Below, piece after piece: positions 1 to 7,985 of a stretch of DNA of 64,000 nucleotides. Where the stretch lies: positions 1 to 64,000 of the forward strand of contig JBIISM010000012.1 in the NCBI GenBank assembly GCA_044341025.1, written 5' to 3'. Both the position numbers and the translations under genes were made by a program. The notes below the pieces were generated by a model that worked only from the letters and a program-made list of their open reading frames with translations, was not told the DNA's origin and did not search any database. The DNA comes from JABMMZ01 sp044341025 (GTDB taxonomy: Bacteria; Bacteroidota; Bacteroidia; NS11-12g; UBA955). Each line of letters begins with the position of its first letter. Within the stretch, counting starts at the first letter, position 1.

Positions 1-70
1 TGTGCTACTTGCACATGAGCATTTTTTGAGTGAGCGCAACGACACAGACGCCCGCTCATAATTTCAAAAA

Positions 71-1204
71 TTAAAACCAGTCTTTCACTCTATCAAAGAA
101 CCCCTTCTCCCTCTTCGCATTCTTCGGCGAGAAGTTCTCTGAGTCTTTTAATTTCTTCAAAAGATCGGCTTCTTCGGCACTTACTTTTTTAGGAATCCAG
201 ATATGAATCATAATAAGTTGGTCGCCCGTATTGTATCCATTTACCTCAGGAAATCCTTTGCCACGAAGACGAAGAACTTTACCACTTTGGGTACCAGGTT
301 CTATGCTTATTTTCGCTTTGCCATCGACGGTAGGCACTTCGATGCTGCAGCCAAGAATGGCATCAGTTACACTAATGGCAAGGTTATAAATAACGTGGTT
401 TTCTTGGCGTTCAAGTTCTGGGTGTTTTTCCTCTTCAACAAGGATAAGCAAATCGCCATCGATACCACCACCAGGGGCAGCGTTGCCTTTGCCGCTAATG
501 GACAATTGCATGCCCTCTTGCACACCTGCAGGTATTTTGATGGTTGTTTCAATTTCCTCATGCACCAAGCCATGCTCATTGGCCCCAACTGGCTTATTGG
601 ATAGGGTCTTACCGCTTCCGCCACAATGTGGGCAAGCAGAAACGGTTTGCATTTGACCTAAAAAGGTTTGGGTAATACGGTTCACTTGACCGCTGCCACG
701 GCAGGTTGTACAATCTTTAAAAGTTGCCCCTTTTGCAAGTACCAGTTTGCGGTATTTTATTTTCTTTTCGACACCATTTTTAATGTCGATAAATGACAGT
801 TTTAATTTGATGCGAATATTGCTTCCGACATTGGCGCGTGTGCGGCCGTTTCTTCCACCTTGTTGGCCAAAGAAATCGCCAAAACCACCACCACCGCCGC
901 CCCCAAAAATATCTCCAAATTGACTGAATATATCATCCATATTCATGCCCCCACCGTATCCGCCACCACCTGAGGCTCCACCTACACCGGCGTGCCCATA
1001 TTGATCATAGCGTTGCTTCTTTTGTGCATCACTCAGAACTTCATAGGCTTCAGCAGCTTCTTTGAACTTCTCTTCCGCTTCTTTGTTGCCAGGGTTTTTA
1101 TCTGGATGGAATTTGATAGCCATTTTGCGGTAAGCTTTTTTAATCTCATCCGCGGAGGCACTCTTTGTTACTTCGAGTATGTCGTAAAAATCTCTTTTTG
1201 CCAA
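71..1204 (-). CDS. dnaJ: Chaperone DnaJ (Hsp40) with reduced zinc centre
   Basis: Co-chaperone that delivers unfolded clients to DnaK and stimulates its ATPase in the cytosol. The J domain fills about residues 1-70, with the HPD motif at 33-35. A long Gly/Phe-rich linker follows at about 72-120, and the C-terminal substrate-binding domains run from about 130 to 350. Canonical DnaJ carries four CxxCxGxG motifs. Only two are present here (165-172 and 191-198), and by spacing they match motifs 2 and 3, which make zinc site II. Motifs 1 and 4 are missing. The gene lies 12 bases after grpE and is surely cotranscribed with it. dnaK and hrcA are not in the window. Length (377 aa) and start are normal. 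Confidence 0.97.
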   Translation of the reverse strand: MAKRDFYDILEVTKSASADEIKKAYRKMAIKFHPDKNPGNKEAEEKFKEAAEAYEVLSDAQKKQRYDQYGHAGVGGASGGGGYGGGMNMDDIFSQFGDIFGGGGGGGFGDFFGQQGGRNGRTRANVGSNIRIKLKLSFIDIKNGVEKKIKYRKLVLAKGATFKDCTTCRGSGQVNRITQTFLGQMQTVSACPHCGGSGKTLSNKPVGANEHGLVHEEIETTIKIPAGVQEGMQLSISGKGNAAPGGGIDGDLLILVEEEKHPELERQENHVIYNLAISVTDAILGCSIEVPTVDGKAKISIEPGTQSGKVLRLRGKGFPEVNGYNTGDQLIMIHIWIPKKVSAEEADLLKKLKDSENFSPKNAKREKGFFDRVKDWF

Positions 1205-1216
1205 AATATTATTTAT

Positions 1217-1756
1217 TTATTCGCCAACTACCACTTTTGCAAACCTGATCACATGGCCATTAAGTGTGTATCCCTTTTCGGTTTCATCTATTACTTTACC
1301 AACCATATCCTCGCTAGGAGCTGGAATATTGGTGATGGCTTCGTGTAAATCAACATTAAACGATTCTCCAACGCTTTCAATGCTTTTTAGACCTCTAGCA
1401 TTTAATATTGAATTGAATTGATTGTGTATCAATTCAACACCCTCTTTATAGGCTTCAAAACTGTTTGTAAGGCTTGATTTTTGTGCACGTTCAAAGTTGT
1501 CAATGACAGGCAATAAAGCCAACATGACATCTTTACCAGCGGTTTGAAGAATTTCGGACTTCTCTTTAATGGATCTGCGTCTGTAATTATCAAACTCAGC
1601 ATACAATCTTAGATATTTGTCATTGGCCTCTAGCACTTGTTTTTTAAGCACTTCCAATTCATTTTCTTCTGTCTCTGCTGGGGCATCTTGAGGATTCTCC
1701 TGCAAAGGCAATTCTTGTTCTAGATTATCTTCTAAATTATTTAGCTCATCGGTCAT
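1217..1756 (-). CDS. grpE: Nucleotide exchange factor GrpE
   Basis: Releases ADP from DnaK in the Hsp70 cycle. The 179-residue protein has the usual layout: an acidic, low-complexity N-terminus to about residue 35, a long coiled-coil helix containing LRLYAEFDNYRRR, and a C-terminal beta domain ending in HVIRFAKVVVGE. It is the first gene of a grpE-dnaJ pair on the minus strand. The short upstream region holds an inverted repeat and a sigma-54-like element, annotated separately, which fits heat-inducible expression. Identity is clear from the family signature near the C-terminus. Confidence 0.96.
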   Translation of the reverse strand: MTDELNNLEDNLEQELPLQENPQDAPAETEENELEVLKKQVLEANDKYLRLYAEFDNYRRRSIKEKSEILQTAGKDVMLALLPVIDNFERAQKSSLTNSFEAYKEGVELIHNQFNSILNARGLKSIESVGESFNVDLHEAITNIPAPSEDMVGKVIDETEKGYTLNGHVIRFAKVVVGE

Positions 1757-1770
1757 ACTTCACAACCTTA

Positions 1771-1815
1771 TCAAAAACATTGCCAAGCCAATAAAACTGA
1801 CACAATGTCGGACAA
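1771..1815 (-). promoter_or_regulatory. Candidate heat-shock control region of grpE-dnaJ
   Basis: On the minus strand, 15 bases before the grpE start, is TTGGCAATGTTTTTGA, a GG-N10-GA match to the sigma-54 -24/-12 pattern GG-N10-GC. About 13 bases upstream lies an inverted repeat, GACA-N3-TGTC (1799-1809), inside a longer imperfect one. The combination is visible; its role in heat-shock control is inferred from its place before grpE-dnaJ. The last base of the -12 element does not match. Confidence 0.4.
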
Positions 1816-1840
1816 TCCCTAAAAATAAAAGCAATTTAAA

Positions 1841-1854
1841 AATGCCTTGGCATT
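1841..1854 (-). terminator. Weak stem-loop overlapping the tlpA-like stop codon
   Basis: AATGCC-TT-GGCATT is a tight inverted repeat at the end of the DUF4290-murA-tlpA-like unit. On the minus strand it is followed by a short T-rich stretch. It is close to too tight for a loop, so confidence as a terminator is low. Confidence 0.35.
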
Positions 1855-2329
1855 ATTTCATTAAAACACTGACGTTCGCTTCCAACTCGTGGGTGTTATT
1901 GGCGCTGTATACTTGTTTACCGGCAGCATTAAAAACGATGAACTTTGGAAGTGTGGTTACTTTGTATTTAAGTGCCATTGGAGAATCGTATTTTTTAAAG
2001 TCACAGAAGTGGTCTTTCCAAGCCAATTCATCTTCTTCTATGGCCGATTTCCATGACGCATCGTCGATATCCAGGGAGATACTAGCAAACACAACTTTGG
2101 GGTTTAACTTAAAAGATTGGTAGACATGCAAAAGTGTTTTGTTTTCATTGCGGCTGTTTTTGCTCCAAGAGGCCCAATAATTTAGAACCACAATTTTACC
2201 CTTGTATTTGTTAAGATCAAAGGTATCGCTGTGTTTGATATTGATCGATAGGGCATCAACTTTAGTAAAGCCCTGAGAAAGCATAAAAGCAGCAATTAAT
2301 ACACTGAAAAGGAAAACAAACTTTTTCAT
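1853..2329 (-). CDS. TlpA/AhpC-like thioredoxin-fold protein without CxxC
   Basis: Predicted exported thioredoxin-fold protein of 158 aa. A signal peptide covers about residues 1-26 (MKKFVFLFSVLIAAFM then a polar region). The fold is recognisable from VVLNYWASWSKNS (48-59) and the cis-proline strand TTLPKFIVF (Pro128). The redox CxxC that should follow WASW is SKNS (56-59), and the only cysteine is Cys109, far away in sequence. It therefore cannot act as a classical disulfide oxidoreductase. The gene starts 14 bases after murA stops, so it is probably the last gene of a DUF4290-murA unit. A non-catalytic binding or structural role in the envelope is possible but unproven. Confidence 0.8.
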   Translation of the reverse strand: MKKFVFLFSVLIAAFMLSQGFTKVDALSINIKHSDTFDLNKYKGKIVVLNYWASWSKNSRNENKTLLHVYQSFKLNPKVVFASISLDIDDASWKSAIEEDELAWKDHFCDFKKYDSPMALKYKVTTLPKFIVFNAAGKQVYSANNTHELEANVSVLMK

Positions 2330-2343
2330 AGCGATGGGGTGTT

Positions 2344-3657
2344 TTAATCAATTCTTACAATATCCGCACCAATTTGATTCAGACGCTTGTCAATGAACTG
2401 ATACCCTCTGTCAATTTGCTCAATATTCTTAATGGTACTGACACCATTGGCACTCATTGCCGCAATGAGCATAGCAACCCCTGCACGAATATCTGGAGAG
2501 CTCATGGTAATGCCCTTTAAAAGCACTTTTTTATCTAAGCCCATAATGTTGGCGCGGTGCGGATCACAAAGAATGATTTTGGCTCCCATGTCAATTAGAT
2601 TGTCTACGAAGAACAAGCGGCTTTCAAACATTTTTTGGTGAATAAGCACATTGCCTCTGGCTTGCGTAGCGGTGACTAAAATAATGCTGATTAAGTCTGG
2701 GGTAAACCCAGGCCAAGGCGCATCAGCAATGGTAAGTATACTTCCATCAATGAATGATTCGATTTGATAGTTCTTTTGAGAAGGGATATAGATATCATCG
2801 CCTCTGAATTCCATTTGAATGCCTAGACGTCTAAATGTATCGGGAATAACCCCAAGTTCGGCTATTTGGCAATTCTTAATGGTAATTTCGCTTTCGGTCA
2901 TAGCCGCCAAGCCAATAAAGCTGCCAATCTCAATCATGTCAGGCAGCATGGTATGCTCGGTGCCGCCCAAAGATTCCACACCCTCTATTGTCAAAAGATT
3001 AGAGCCAATACCAGATATCTTAGCCCCCATGCGGTTTAGCATTTTACACAATTGTTGCAAGTATGGTTCACAAGCGGCATTGTATATGGTGGTGGTGCCT
3101 TCTGCTAAGGCTGCTGCCATTAAAATATTGGCAGTACCGGTAACAGAAGCTTCATCGAGCAACATGTAAGCACCCTTAAGACGACCATTTTCGGAAGAAA
3201 CTTTATAAAATTGTTCATCGGCAAGGTATTCAAACTTAGCACCCAATTTCATGAACCCAATAAAGTGGGTATCAAGTCTTCTTCGACCTATTTTGTCACC
3301 CCCTGGTGAAGGAATATAGCCTTTTCCAAAGCGCGCAAGCAATGGACCGATTATCATAATTGAGCCCCGCAGTCCTGCCCCTTTGGCCTTAAAATCAGCA
3401 GAATTAAGGTATTCTAAATCGATGTTAGACGCTTTGAAAGTATATGAAGAATCACTTAACTTATTAACCACAACACCCAATTCCCCGAGAAGTTCAATTA
3501 GTTTAAGAACATCTCTGATTGAAGGAATATTGTGAATGGTAATTTCCTGATCGGTGAGTAAAACGGCAGACAATATTTGCAAAGCCTCATTCTTTGCTCC
3601 TTGAGGAATAATTTCACCTTGGAGTTTCTTGCCTCCTGTAACTTTAAACGTAGACAT
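2344..3657 (-). CDS. murA: UDP-N-acetylglucosamine 1-carboxyvinyltransferase (MurA), Asp-type
   Basis: First committed step of peptidoglycan synthesis: transfers enolpyruvate from PEP to UDP-GlcNAc in the cytosol. The 437-residue protein has the two-domain EPSP-synthase fold, with Lys22-Asn23 (QGAKNEAL) near the N-terminus. The active-site loop reads SPGGDKIGRRRLD, so Asp121 occupies the position of the catalytic, fosfomycin-binding Cys115 of E. coli MurA. Asp at this site is known from mycobacterial and chlamydial MurA, where it gives intrinsic fosfomycin resistance; the same is expected here. The gene lies 12 bases after a DUF4290 gene and 14 before the thioredoxin-fold gene. Confidence 0.96.
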   Translation of the reverse strand: MSTFKVTGGKKLQGEIIPQGAKNEALQILSAVLLTDQEITIHNIPSIRDVLKLIELLGELGVVVNKLSDSSYTFKASNIDLEYLNSADFKAKGAGLRGSIMIIGPLLARFGKGYIPSPGGDKIGRRRLDTHFIGFMKLGAKFEYLADEQFYKVSSENGRLKGAYMLLDEASVTGTANILMAAALAEGTTTIYNAACEPYLQQLCKMLNRMGAKISGIGSNLLTIEGVESLGGTEHTMLPDMIEIGSFIGLAAMTESEITIKNCQIAELGVIPDTFRRLGIQMEFRGDDIYIPSQKNYQIESFIDGSILTIADAPWPGFTPDLISIILVTATQARGNVLIHQKMFESRLFFVDNLIDMGAKIILCDPHRANIMGLDKKVLLKGITMSSPDIRAGVAMLIAAMSANGVSTIKNIEQIDRGYQFIDKRLNQIGADIVRID

Positions 3658-3668
3658 GCCGTTCTTAT

Positions 3669-4313
3669 TTATTTTTTATAAAAATTCTTTTTGTTTTTGT
3701 TGTTGTGAAACTTGTTGTTGCTGCCTGGACCAGGGTGTTTGAAAAACTTCTTCTTCCTTTGTTCCAGTGTAATTTCAAGTTCTTCAGGGTTAATCTTTAG
3801 TTTGTTCTGTGAGATTACTTGAAGGTGCTCAGCCAATTGGGCATTGCTTAAATTTTCATTGTTCCAATTGCGTGAAGAATTGGTCATAAAAGAAGCCAAA
3901 AGATTTAAGAATTCACCTTGTAAATCAAGATTTTCAATGGCGGAGGCTTTGTTAACCATAAATTGCAAGTTTCGGCCATAAAATCTAAATTTAATGGGTT
4001 GAGAAGGGTATTCAATTTTCTCAGGCCTTTGGGCAATCTTGGCTATTTCAGGCATAGGATATGGTCCTTCAACATCCAATTTATAGTCGGAAATAATGTA
4101 TAAATGATCCCAAAGTTTGTTTTTATAATCTGCTTGGTCCTTAACTGTAGGATTTAAAATTTCCATCACAGAGATAAGGGCTTCAGCCATTTTAAGTCGT
4201 TTGTCTTTATCATCAATAGCTAGAACATGTTCAACCATAACTTGGAAAGAACGGCCATATTCAGATATTATTAGTTTTTTGGCTTTTGTATTGTAATGGA
4301 ATAATTCGGGCAT
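3669..4313 (-). CDS. DUF4290 family protein
   Basis: Conserved Bacteroidota protein of unknown function, 214 aa, with no signal peptide or membrane segment. The body (about 1-165) is mostly helical, with the family-like opening LFHYNTKAKKLIISEYGR and a conserved YGRNLQFMV stretch near residue 110. The tail from about residue 178 is extremely basic and Asn/Lys-rich, suggesting nucleic-acid or polyanion contact. It is tightly linked to murA (12-base gap), an association I recall from other Bacteroidota genomes. A clear TAnnTTTG element sits 10 bases before the start. A role near peptidoglycan synthesis is guilt by association only. Confidence 0.85.
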   Translation of the reverse strand: MPELFHYNTKAKKLIISEYGRSFQVMVEHVLAIDDKDKRLKMAEALISVMEILNPTVKDQADYKNKLWDHLYIISDYKLDVEGPYPMPEIAKIAQRPEKIEYPSQPIKFRFYGRNLQFMVNKASAIENLDLQGEFLNLLASFMTNSSRNWNNENLSNAQLAEHLQVISQNKLKINPEELEITLEQRKKKFFKHPGPGSNNKFHNNKNKKNFYKK

Positions 4314-4323
4314 ATTTGCTTTT

Positions 4324-4331
4324 CAAAGGTA
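4324..4331 (-). promoter_or_regulatory. -7 promoter element of the DUF4290-murA unit
   Basis: TACCTTTG on the minus strand, 10 bases before the start codon, matches the TAnnTTTG element of the Bacteroidota primary sigma factor. No good TTG -33 element is seen at the usual spacing. Confidence 0.5.
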
Positions 4332-4350
4332 GATGTATTTCTCCATAATA

Positions 4351-4386
4351 AAAAAAACCTGCAAACATGTATTTGCAGGTTTTTTT
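4351..4386 (-). terminator. Intrinsic terminator of the lipoprotein gene
   Basis: Perfect 8-bp stem CCTGCAAA / TTTGCAGG with a 6-base loop, flanked by seven A on the left and six T on the right, so it can work in either direction. It lies just after the stop of the minus-strand lipoprotein gene. Confidence 0.85.
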
Positions 4387-4401
4387 AAATGAATTTATAA
4401 A

Positions 4402-5007
4402 TTAATCTTTTTTGATTATTTCTTTGTTTTTGGGCACGAAAGTCAATGTGTGTGTTTTGCCATTGATTTGGAAACTCAATTTCAAATTATCGTTCTTCAA
4501 CATAATGATATCAGATTTAACAACAGAAGTATCATTAGCTACAGGATAAGCCAAATCGCCATTTCCATTAGCGCCGAAGTTGATGGTGTTGTATTTGTCC
4601 TCAAAAGCCCATTTGCCACTTTGTTTCAATTTTTTGAATAATAAGTTATTTACACTGAATCCAGCTAGTATATCTTGATAAACGCGCGTGTCTGTAGCTG
4701 ATGGAGACAGCAATTTATCTCCAGATGGAGAAACATAGCCATCAGCATAAGACATGTCCATAGAATAGTTGTAATTTCTAGTCATTTTAAATACCATCTC
4801 GATAGTATCACCTGCAGATTTGAATGATTTTTTGGCGGCAGCATCTTCAGTGCCATTAATTTGGTATCCTGAGATTTTCCATTCGTTTGCTACTCTGTCT
4901 CTTTTATTTCTCAAAGAAATTCCTGGGCCTTCCTCATATTTACAACCTGTGAATATAACAGCTAAGGCTGAAACAAGAACCAACGATAGATTTTTTAAAC
5001 GTGTCAT
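4402..5007 (-). CDS. Putative lipoprotein, lipocalin-like
   Basis: Exported lipoprotein of 201 aa. The signal peptide ends in a lipobox (AVIFTGC, Cys22). The mature part has alternating beta-strand patterns (IEMVFKMTRNYNYSMDM, LKLSFQINGKTHTLTFV) like the small lipocalin-like lipoproteins frequent in Bacteroidota, but no catalytic motif is visible. It stands alone between a strong promoter and a strong terminator, so it is monocistronic. Its position next to a decayed barrel gene gives no functional clue. Function unknown. Confidence 0.85.
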   Translation of the reverse strand: MTRLKNLSLVLVSALAVIFTGCKYEEGPGISLRNKRDRVANEWKISGYQINGTEDAAAKKSFKSAGDTIEMVFKMTRNYNYSMDMSYADGYVSPSGDKLLSPSATDTRVYQDILAGFSVNNLLFKKLKQSGKWAFEDKYNTINFGANGNGDLAYPVANDTSVVKSDIIMLKNDNLKLSFQINGKTHTLTFVPKNKEIIKKD

Positions 5008-5037
5008 TTTAATTTAAATTTTGTGTATTATTTTATG

Positions 5038-5068
5038 CAAATATATAAATAACCTTTTTAATTGTCAA
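5038..5068 (-). promoter_or_regulatory. Full Bacteroidota-type promoter (TTG-N20-TATATTTG)
   Basis: On the minus strand, TTG (5066-5068) is separated by 20 bases from TATATTTG (5038-5045), a full match to the phylum's -33/-7 consensus. The lipoprotein start follows after 30 bases. This is the best complete promoter on this strand in the window. Confidence 0.75.
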
Positions 5069-5081
5069 GGAGATTTTAAAA

Positions 5082-5552
5082 TTAGAAATAGACCAATAAT
5101 TTAATCATCCCTTTTGAGTTGTCTGAGTCCAAAGACATACTTTGGGTTTTGGGGCTCACTTCTTTGGTATCTGTAGTGGCTGTGCCTGCTGTAAAATCAT
5201 ATTGTTCGATGGTCTGCTTTGGTGCCGAATTGAATGTAAAATAAGGCCCGTAACCTAACTCACCTCCTAAATGAGAAATTTGGAGCTATAAAGTATTTCA
5301 CACCCACAAACCCTCTAAAACCAATTGAAAATGAAGTAGATAACCCAAAATCCGTCAATCTTCTGAAACCTGTGTCCTAATTTTCTAATTTATTGCCAAA
5401 ATAAGTAAAAAATGGATTGGCACTAATTCCAATGCAATAGTTTCCTTTTTGTGGCAAAATCAAAATGCCTCTTTAGTTTTTTAGCAAGGGCTGTTGTTGC
5501 CAAAAGCTGTTAAACTAAAAATAGATCCAATAATGATTAAGTATTTTTTCAT
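5082..5552 (-). pseudogene. Degraded outer-membrane beta-barrel protein gene
   Basis: Reading the minus strand from ATG at 5552 gives a signal-peptide-like start (MKKYLIIIGSIFSLTAFG), then a stop after 23 codons. The message continues in another frame as LPQKGNYCIGISANPFFTYF, hits an in-frame TAG, goes on through DTGFRRLTDFGLSTSFSIGF to another stop, then shifts to LGGELGYGPYFTFNSAPK and ends in KLLVYF. The pieces form one coherent barrel-like protein: signal peptide, alternating strands and the terminal Phe typical of outer-membrane barrels. At least two frameshifts and one nonsense codon break it. It lies 20 bases after uvrD. The family is inferred from pattern only. Confidence 0.75.
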
Positions 5553-5571
5553 CACACAAAACTATTGTTTT

Positions 5572-7839
5572 TTATGAATGTATCATCAATTTGGCAAATT
5601 TCAAGACCAAGGTTTTTTGACCAACTTCATCAAAATTTATTATTGCCTTTTTGTTGTCTCCATTGTCTTCAAGTTTTTGCACCGTACCCATTCCAAAGCG
5701 CTGGTGCTCAACCAATTGACCTTCTTTAATTTCGCTTGCATCATTTGGTTTGAAGTTTTCAGAAGATTTAATTTCTGGAAGAGGCCTCGCTGTTTGCTTT
5801 CCTACAAACAAACCATAACCTTTGCCAAAAGCCTTATCACTGCTGTTTTGTTTGGGTTGGAACAATGGCTCTCTTATGCCAGGAACTGCACTGTAATCAA
5901 GGTATTTTGCATCTATTTCTTCAATAAATCGACTGGGTTCACACGGAATTAAATTGCCGTACTTGAAACGGGAAGTTGCATAGGATAAAGTAAGTTTTTC
6001 TTCTGCACGTGTAGCAGCGACGTAAAACAGGCGTCGCTCTTCTTCTAATTCTTGACGGCTATTCAAACTCAACATACTAGGAAACAAATTTTCCTCCAAT
6101 CCAACGACATAAACGTTTCTGAATTCAAGTCCTTTGCTGCTGTGAATAGTCATTAAGGTCACTTTATTGTTATCGTCATCATCTTTGTCTGCATCTGTGT
6201 ACAGAGCGATATCTTGTAAGAAAGCAGATAAATCTTTTTCCTTTTCTGAAGTGTCATCTTCTGTAAATTCCTTCATGGCATTTAACAATTCCACTAAGTT
6301 TTCATGTTTCGATACCCCTTCAACTGTTTTATCTTCGTATAAAGTTTTAAGCAAGGTTGATTGTTTTGCAACATATTCAGCAATTTCATAGGCATTCTTG
6401 GTTTTCAACATGGTTTGGAAACTGCTAATCATCATATGAAAATCGCGCAAATGGGCAGCTGCGGCACCAAGTATGGGGTAACGGTGTACTTCGCTTAATA
6501 TGCCCCAAATGGTTTTTTCATTTTCTGCGGCTAGAACCAAGAGTTTGTCAATGGTGGTATTCCCAATTTTACGCGCAGGATAATTGATAATCCGTTTAAG
6601 TGCTTCTTCGTCATTCGGATTTACAACCACTCTGAGGTAGGCAATCATGTCCTTAACCTCTTTTCTTTGGTAAAAACTCATGCCGCCATATATTCTGTAT
6701 GGAATATTGAGTTTCCTCAAAGATTCCTCAAATGATCTACTCTGTGCATTGGTTCTATACAGAATTGCAAAATCTGAATTCGCCTTTTGCTTTTGATTTT
6801 TTTCCTCGAAAATGCTATTGGCAACCGCTTTACCTTCTTCATTATCACTTGGCGATTTGAAAATGGAGATCTTATCTCCCTCTGGGTTGTCGGTATAAAT
6901 TTTCTTGTCTAATTTTTCTTTATTTTTGGCAATAATGCTGCTGCTGGCATTCACAATATTAGACGTACTTCGGTAATTGTGTTCGAGTTTAAAAACATTT
7001 AAATCAGGATAGTCCTTCTCGAAATTTAGGATATTGGCAATATTGGCGCCTCTAAACGAATAGATACTTTGAGAATCGTCGCCTACCACACAAAGATTTT
7101 CGTACATGGCGGCCAAACTTTTCACTATCATGTATTGGCATAAATTTGTATCTTGATACTCATCCACCATGATAAATTTAAATTTGTGCTGGTATTTATT
7201 TAAGGCATCGGGATGGCCTTTTAAAAGTGCATAGGTATTTAATAAAATATCGTCAAAGTCCATAGCCCCTGATTTAAAGCAGCGGGCTTGGTAGGCTGCG
7301 AATATTTTAGAAAGCAAAGGTCTACCAGTTGAAGAATCGGCTTCCAAAAGCTCAGGAATTTTAATGTATTCTTTTGCAGTAATTAAACTGTTTTTGCAAT
7401 TGCTAATTCGGTTGTATACCACCCCTGGTTTGTATAGCTTTTCATCAAGGTTCATTTCCTTGACGATGGTTTTAATCAAACTTTTAGAGTCTTCCGTGTC
7501 ATAAATGGTAAAATCCTTTGGGTAACCAATCTTTTCAGCTTCAACCCTTAAAATTTTTGCAAAGACAGAGTGAAACGTACCCATCCAAATATTTTTTGCC
7601 TCTCCACCCACAACCGTTTCAATACGGCGCTTCATTTCTTTAGCAGCTTTGTTTGTAAATGTTAGGGCTAAAATATTAAAGGCATCATTGCCTTGTTTAA
7701 TGATGTGGGCAATGCGGTAGGTCAATACGCGTGTTTTTCCACTACCAGCACCGGCAATAATCATTACAGGACCTTTAATGCACATTGCGGCTTCGCGTTG
7801 TGTTTCATTTAATTTGTCTAAATACGGAGGATGGCTCAT
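5572..7839 (-). CDS. uvrD: UvrD/PcrA-family ATP-dependent DNA helicase
   Basis: 3'-5' superfamily 1 helicase for nucleotide excision and mismatch repair. Visible motifs: Walker A AGAGSGKT near residues 29-36, motif II DEYQDT, motif III VVGDDSQSIYSFRGA, motif V GLEFRNVYVVGLEE and motif VI RRLFYVAATRAEEKL. The C-terminal 50 residues (VEHQRFGMGTVQKLED...) form the small PcrA-type beta domain that contacts RNA polymerase in relatives. I chose the ATG giving MSHPPYLDKLNETQREA because it starts where family members do; 22 in-frame upstream codons look like noise. Length from this start is 755 aa, normal for PcrA. UvrA is encoded 3 kb away on the other strand. Confidence 0.95.
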   Translation of the reverse strand: MSHPPYLDKLNETQREAAMCIKGPVMIIAGAGSGKTRVLTYRIAHIIKQGNDAFNILALTFTNKAAKEMKRRIETVVGGEAKNIWMGTFHSVFAKILRVEAEKIGYPKDFTIYDTEDSKSLIKTIVKEMNLDEKLYKPGVVYNRISNCKNSLITAKEYIKIPELLEADSSTGRPLLSKIFAAYQARCFKSGAMDFDDILLNTYALLKGHPDALNKYQHKFKFIMVDEYQDTNLCQYMIVKSLAAMYENLCVVGDDSQSIYSFRGANIANILNFEKDYPDLNVFKLEHNYRSTSNIVNASSSIIAKNKEKLDKKIYTDNPEGDKISIFKSPSDNEEGKAVANSIFEEKNQKQKANSDFAILYRTNAQSRSFEESLRKLNIPYRIYGGMSFYQRKEVKDMIAYLRVVVNPNDEEALKRIINYPARKIGNTTIDKLLVLAAENEKTIWGILSEVHRYPILGAAAAHLRDFHMMISSFQTMLKTKNAYEIAEYVAKQSTLLKTLYEDKTVEGVSKHENLVELLNAMKEFTEDDTSEKEKDLSAFLQDIALYTDADKDDDDNNKVTLMTIHSSKGLEFRNVYVVGLEENLFPSMLSLNSRQELEEERRLFYVAATRAEEKLTLSYATSRFKYGNLIPCEPSRFIEEIDAKYLDYSAVPGIREPLFQPKQNSSDKAFGKGYGLFVGKQTARPLPEIKSSENFKPNDASEIKEGQLVEHQRFGMGTVQKLEDNGDNKKAIINFDEVGQKTLVLKFAKLMIHS

Positions 7840-7909
7840 TTCGATAATATCCAAAATTTTACGGCTTAAAAAAAGTCCCAAGCGCATTAAATCCAGAATC
7901 CACAAAACT

Positions 7910-7947
7910 AAAAGAACTTTGTGATTTATTATTCACAAAGTTCTTTT
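7910..7947 (-). terminator. Strong hairpin terminator after the TonB receptor gene
   Basis: A perfect 15-bp stem (AAAAGAACTTTGTGA and its complement) with an 8-base loop lies 40 bases after the stop of the minus-strand receptor gene. The stem ends in T-rich sequence on both strands. Confidence 0.75.
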
Positions 7948-7985
7948 AAGAATCAAGAAAATATAAACCCCTGAGGTCTTGAATT

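Noticed and set aside
1..70. Terminator after dnaJ
   Set aside because: A GAGCG / CGCTC pair exists, but on the minus strand it is followed by A rather than T, so it does not fit an intrinsic terminator.
203..604. 133-codon open frame opposite dnaJ
   Set aside because: It is the antisense shadow of the dnaJ zinc and substrate-binding region; no promoter element or family signal.
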